The notes under the pieces were generated by a model. The model was not told the origin of the DNA and ran no database searches. It was given only the letters and a program-made list of their open reading frames with translations. Made by a program: the position numbers and the translations under genes. From Perkinsus chesapeaki (lineage: Eukaryota > Perkinsozoa > Perkinsida > Perkinsidae): DNA of 45,664 bases. The DNA lies in contig JAAPAO010000263.1 in NCBI GenBank assembly GCA_013115145.1, positions 1-45,664 of the forward strand, read 5' to 3'. Below are positions 42,001-45,664 of this stretch, piece by piece; positions within the stretch are counted from its first letter, which is position 1, and every line of letters begins with the position of its first letter.

Positions 42001-44724
42001 AGAGAAGAGACTGGCGAGGATGGAAGGAGAAATGAAGGTTATGAAGACCGAGCTTCAGGTAGGCTGCTGATGAAGGCGGGGAACACGAAGCATGGTATGT
42101 GAGAGTTGTCCTTTCCTGTTGGAGGTTCATTCCCGCTTGCCGTGCGAACCTAACACACATCTCGTCAGCGCGGCGCTACTGTGGCAGCTACATCATTTGC
42201 CTCTCCAGGCCCTCCAGGCCGTGGCGTATGTCGGACTTTATGTAGATATGCAAGGGTGTTTAATTAGTAGAAATTGGGAAATATAAAGGCTTCTTGTCGA
42301 GCTTGAAGAATCATAGGTCGAAGGAGGCAAAGTGGCCAAGAGCCCTCCACTGCCAAACCTAAATGCTTTTTCCCAGTGGGGCAGTGATGTCACCTACGTG
42401 TTGCAGTGAATGCCAGTGAATTGAACACCTGCAAATATTGGAATTATGGATGGTTCGTCCGTCAGGAACGCAAAGAGCAAATAAGATGCCAGAGGCAAGC
42501 ATACGAGTCATTGGAGGCCGAGCAACGCAATAAGATGGAGAAAGATAGGATACAGATGGCAGAGCTGAATGACGAGTTGAAACACGCAAACGCTGCAAGT
42601 AAGGCTGAACTTGGTGGTGAAGGAAAAGAATGATTCTGGATTACTGACGAGGTGGAGGATACTCTGAGATCGGTTAAGCGCAAGTGTTGCTAGCTGTGTA
42701 CCGAATTCGCAAGGATTGAAATTGTCTTTGCTGGACAATTGCTGAGAATGGTGGATGTGCGCTAGAAGTCCTACCAGTTGTGGGAGTTATCGAAGTTGTT
42801 GCTGATGATATCGCCGGACTCCTGCTCCTCAGGGGAAGACCTCCGACAGAAGCTGGATGAACTGGGGGGAGAACTCGACAGGGAGAAATACACGGTGAAC
42901 GAATTACGAAGCATGATGGAGGAGAGGGAGAGAGGAGTGACTGACGAGGCTAAGCAGAAGGAGAGACTGATAGAGGAATTGAAAAGGGCGCAAGATGAAG
43001 TGGCGAAACACAAGAAAGCTTTGAAGTAGGGAGCGGCGGCGGCAATTGGGCAATTGACTATCGCTGATTTAGAACTGTCGAGCTGGAAGTAACCAGAGAC
43101 ATCGAACGATTGGTGAAACAGCACGAGAAGGATCGGAGCAAGCAGCAGAACGAACAACGAGAGCAACTGAAGGCGTTGGGGGAAGCGCATGGTAAGGAGT
43201 TGACACAAGTGAAGGCGAGCCTGGCGGCGAAGGAGAAGGAAACTGAAGAGCTCATTGAGAATCTCCAGAAGGAGACGAGACATCATCAGGCATCTAAGGT
43301 TGGACTTTCAATTGGTTGTGGCATACTGTAGGACTGTTAGGAGGCGGCTGCAGCTCTGAGGAAGGATCTGGTGGTGGCGTGCAAGCAGCTGGAGAAGGAG
43401 GTCCACCAGGAGCAGGCATTTGTTAAGAAGATACAGGGGCTTCAAAGCGAGATAGAGAATCTTAAGGCTGAGAAGGAGAAAGAGAAAGCAGAGATGGCAA
43501 GGAGGATAGCCGATCAGGATCAGACTGTTCGTATTGGACCGATAGGGATCAACGAGTATCGCGGGGTTGCTTGAAGGTATCTTTACTGAACGGGAAGGTT
43601 ACCGAGGCGGAGAGAGCTCGAGAAGCCGCTGAGGCCCTTCGCAGGGCGAACGAAGAATATGTGAAAGATGGGCGGCGAAGAGAGGAGGAGCTTCAAGGGA
43701 AGATACGAAATTTGGAAGAATTGGTATGTAGCGACAGGTCCGAGTGTGAAATGTGAGGGGGGTTTGCTGGTGTCAAGGTGAGGAAGAGCTCAGTGGAGGC
43801 TGCGGTTAAGGAGAAGATGGTCGCCGATAGTGCTGATCATGTTAAGTCGTTGAAGAAGCAGCTCCAGAGCACAGAGGCGGAGTTAGAACAGTTGCAGAAA
43901 GAGAGGAAAAAGAGAGACAGGTGAGGCAAATGTTGACTTGGTAAATACGGTAGAGTGTCTTACTGTAGGGACTGGCAGGCTCTGCTGGATGATGAGCTCT
44001 CTAAAGCTGAGCAGGCTCGAGATAAGCTCATGCCCACAGAAGAGAAGCTTGCCGCAGCAGAGGCCGAGGTAAGGGTCGACGCTTCCTGCATGTTGGAGGG
44101 ATAGGTCAGGTGGAGCGGCTTCGGGAGGACATAGGACAAAGGGAGGAATCCTTGCGGTATATTACTTCTGAAGTTGAGGAGATGCGAAGGGCCATGCAAG
44201 AGGAAACTGCTAATAAAGTGGCAGAGGTGGAAAAAAGGCTCAACAGAGAGCACGAGAAGGTGAGGCTTGCAGAAGGTGAAGTGATTCGAGAGAGTAACAG
44301 AGTAACTTACCTGTAATTTACTATTGTGTTTTTGACCAAGTGCAGCAACTCACTCATCCATGTGATGTTAGTCCTATTTTGTCAGAGTCTCTTGGACTTG
44401 GATAAGCAGATCGAAGAAGCTCAGCGAAGAAACGACCGAGAACACGCTCAGCTCGCTCGCGATCGTGACGTAGGAGAATAATTCCAGGTGCGATCGACAG
44501 AGCACTTCCTTTACATAGGCGATGAAGCGCAAAGCGCGTGCCGCTGAGGAACGTGTTAAACATGTTGAGAAAGAGCTCAGAACCGTTCTGAATGAGTACA
44601 ACGGTCTCGGGCGTTGCACTATTATAGGGTGTGAGGGTGTCTCAGATATGAGCACTTGAAGGTCCAATGCGAAGCGAAGATGCGGCGAGCTGCTGACTTA
44701 CTCCTCGAGAGCGGAGTCACGTGA
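39076..44724 (+). CDS. LRR plus long coiled-coil protein, LRRCC1-like centrosomal candidate
   Basis: Multi-exon gene. First exons by eye: 39076-39465, 39703-39837 and 40255-40495. They encode SDS22-type leucine-rich repeats (ITCIDLSHNLISSLRG, LIELRLSGNRVKCLDG, LKQLDLSYNRLTSLEE, LERLELQGNSIREL, MYLDLRDNHIG) and a closing LRR cap (NEPGYRLMVLQTLPNIEVLD), then a Gln-rich linker. From about 41 kb to 44.7 kb come many short exons, usually ending AG/GTGAGG or AG/GTGGGT, that encode an almost unbroken Lys/Glu/Arg-rich coiled coil (for example DKLKESEESEKEMRRKLEEF). The last exon ends AADLLLESGVT with TGA at 44722-44724. N-terminal LRRs followed by a long coiled coil is the layout of LRRCC1/CLERC, a centrosome and basal-body protein; identity as the orthologue is inference. 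Exon limits between 40.5 and 44.5 kb are not individually fixed. Confidence 0.75.
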
Positions 44725-45527
44725 CTTTTCCACATGAGCAAGCCACACTGTCAAGAACTGTAGGTTTACCAATTCATAAGACCATTTTCTGGAACAGTAA
44801 ATGTTTTGTACAATGCGAACGTCTCACCTCAAACCATCAGCGAATGGGGCTGGCGAATGACTACGTTAACAAACGGAACTTCCTCGCCTCATAATGTGGA
44901 GAACTCGACCAGCAAAGGACTACAGCGTTAAGCATAGGCATAGCCTATTCGGAATTTCAATTCTGCAACAATAACTCGCTTACCAAGTTGCTTGCGCGCG
45001 TAAGCCGTAAGGTGGCATTGTGTAAAGGCCACATTTGGACATTGAGCGGGTTGCATTCCAACCCGTTGAATAGCCCGCTCGGCGTTCAGGGGCTCATTAT
45101 TGAGCCCATGATTGAGGTCGCCGCGAATAACCTGTACGATCTCGTTAAACACTGCCGAATGTATGCACGTTATGGACGCGTATCTCTTTCGCTGGTCATG
45201 AAGAACATGAAGGATCTGAAAAAAGTTTCATGATAAAGCATCATTCAGGTCTTTCTGCTTAGTCACTTTGGTTGCTGCAACCAGGTTGCATCAATTCTCG
45301 AAGCTTAACTTCGAGATCCGTCCCATGTTCAAAGCATTATGCTTCTACAGTGCTCACGTATTGACGCTCAGAAGCGGTAAATGACTGCCTCACTCCTTGA
45401 TCCTAATTATACTATCTGGCGCGGAGTCGCAGTCGGAAATTCTTTGTGGTCGGGTGCGTGATTTCGGACCGAAACTTCCGCCGTGGATGTGACCATCACT
45501 TTCATGTATAGTTTGAGAGCAGCAATC
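44725..45527. other. No convincing gene
   Basis: A plus frame at 44988-45233 lacks an ATG start. Its end (MIEVAANNLYDLVKHCRMYA then RVSLSLVMKNMKDL) has the look of a helix-loop-helix such as a histone-fold end exon, but no upstream exon or start supports it. The opposite strand is also open here. Short inverted sequences such as GAGCGGGTTGCA/AACCCGTTGAATAGCCCGCTC (45039-45080) occur. Confidence 0.35.
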
Positions 45528-45664
45528 AGGGCCGGTATGCGGATCCTGATCCATGGTTCAATCCGATGATCCGGATCACTCAGTGATCTAATTGTCTGAG
45601 ACAAATCAATCGTGATCCGAAATGCTTGAGCCAGATCCATGATCGTTGATCTTGATCCGTGATC
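45528..45664. repeat. GATC-rich degenerate repeat at the window end
   Basis: The last 137 bases contain about a dozen GATC units, often as GATCC or TGATCCG with 8-15 bases between them (GGATCCTGATCCATGG, CCGATGATCCGGATCAC, TGATCTTGATCCGTGATC). It continues past the window edge. It may be a diverged short tandem repeat; its full extent cannot be seen. Confidence 0.5.

Noticed and set aside
44988-45233. A histone-fold protein
   Set aside because: Only a loose helix-loop-helix look at the end of the frame; no ATG, no upstream exon, and no diagnostic residues.
1-45664. CRISPR arrays, insertion sequences, tRNA or rRNA genes
   Set aside because: No regularly spaced direct repeats, transposase motifs, terminal inverted repeats, cloverleaf or rRNA-like sequence were seen by eye on either strand.

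Overview
This window looks like nuclear DNA of an intron-rich protist. Reading frames are interrupted by many short GT-AG introns (about 30 to 120 bp), TGA, TAA and TAG all act as stops, and there are no bacterial operons, Shine-Dalgarno sites or tRNA/rRNA genes. A single-domain voltage-gated channel, families of small secreted Cys-rich proteins and very short introns would fit an alveolate such as a perkinsid (Perkinsus-like). That assignment is inference, not proof.

Left third (1-15 kb), an accessory-type region: a four-exon secreted Cys-rich gene (939-1554, +) has a distant paralogue at 14095-14688 (+). A voltage-gated cation channel with S1-S6 and an EF-hand lies on the minus strand (1968-4651). 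A secreted orphan protein is at 6201-6626. Four tandem paralogues of a 64-65 aa secreted Cys-rich peptide lie at 8130, 9061, 10758 and 11921. Each carries the same 3' flank: a small hairpin after the stop, a second hairpin about 60 bp on with compensatory base changes, and a roughly 55-bp element. Broken copies of the 3' part of the giant gene to the right lie between them, one 343/345 identical to its source, so the cluster seems to have grown by duplicating a unit that included the neighbouring gene's tail.

Middle (15.2-36.7 kb), minus strand: one very long ARM/HEAT-type helical repeat gene, or a tight series of such genes, with dozens of short exons, one uninterrupted 5-kb exon and an embedded PDZ-like domain. 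It has an opposite-facing neighbour gene starting only 159 bp from its likely start.

Right part (36.8-45.7 kb): a 234-aa intronless orphan (+), a small minus-strand gene with an apparent micro-intron or frameshift, the mitochondrial ribosomal protein mL49 (+, two exons), and a long LRR plus coiled-coil gene resembling centrosomal LRRCC1 (+, many exons). The last 0.9 kb holds no convincing gene and ends in a GATC-rich repeat.

House-keeping genes (mL49, LRR/coiled-coil, ARM giant) therefore sit beside a fast-evolving cluster of secreted-protein genes. All exon joins were made by eye from splice signals, frame and paralogue comparison, with no transcript evidence.
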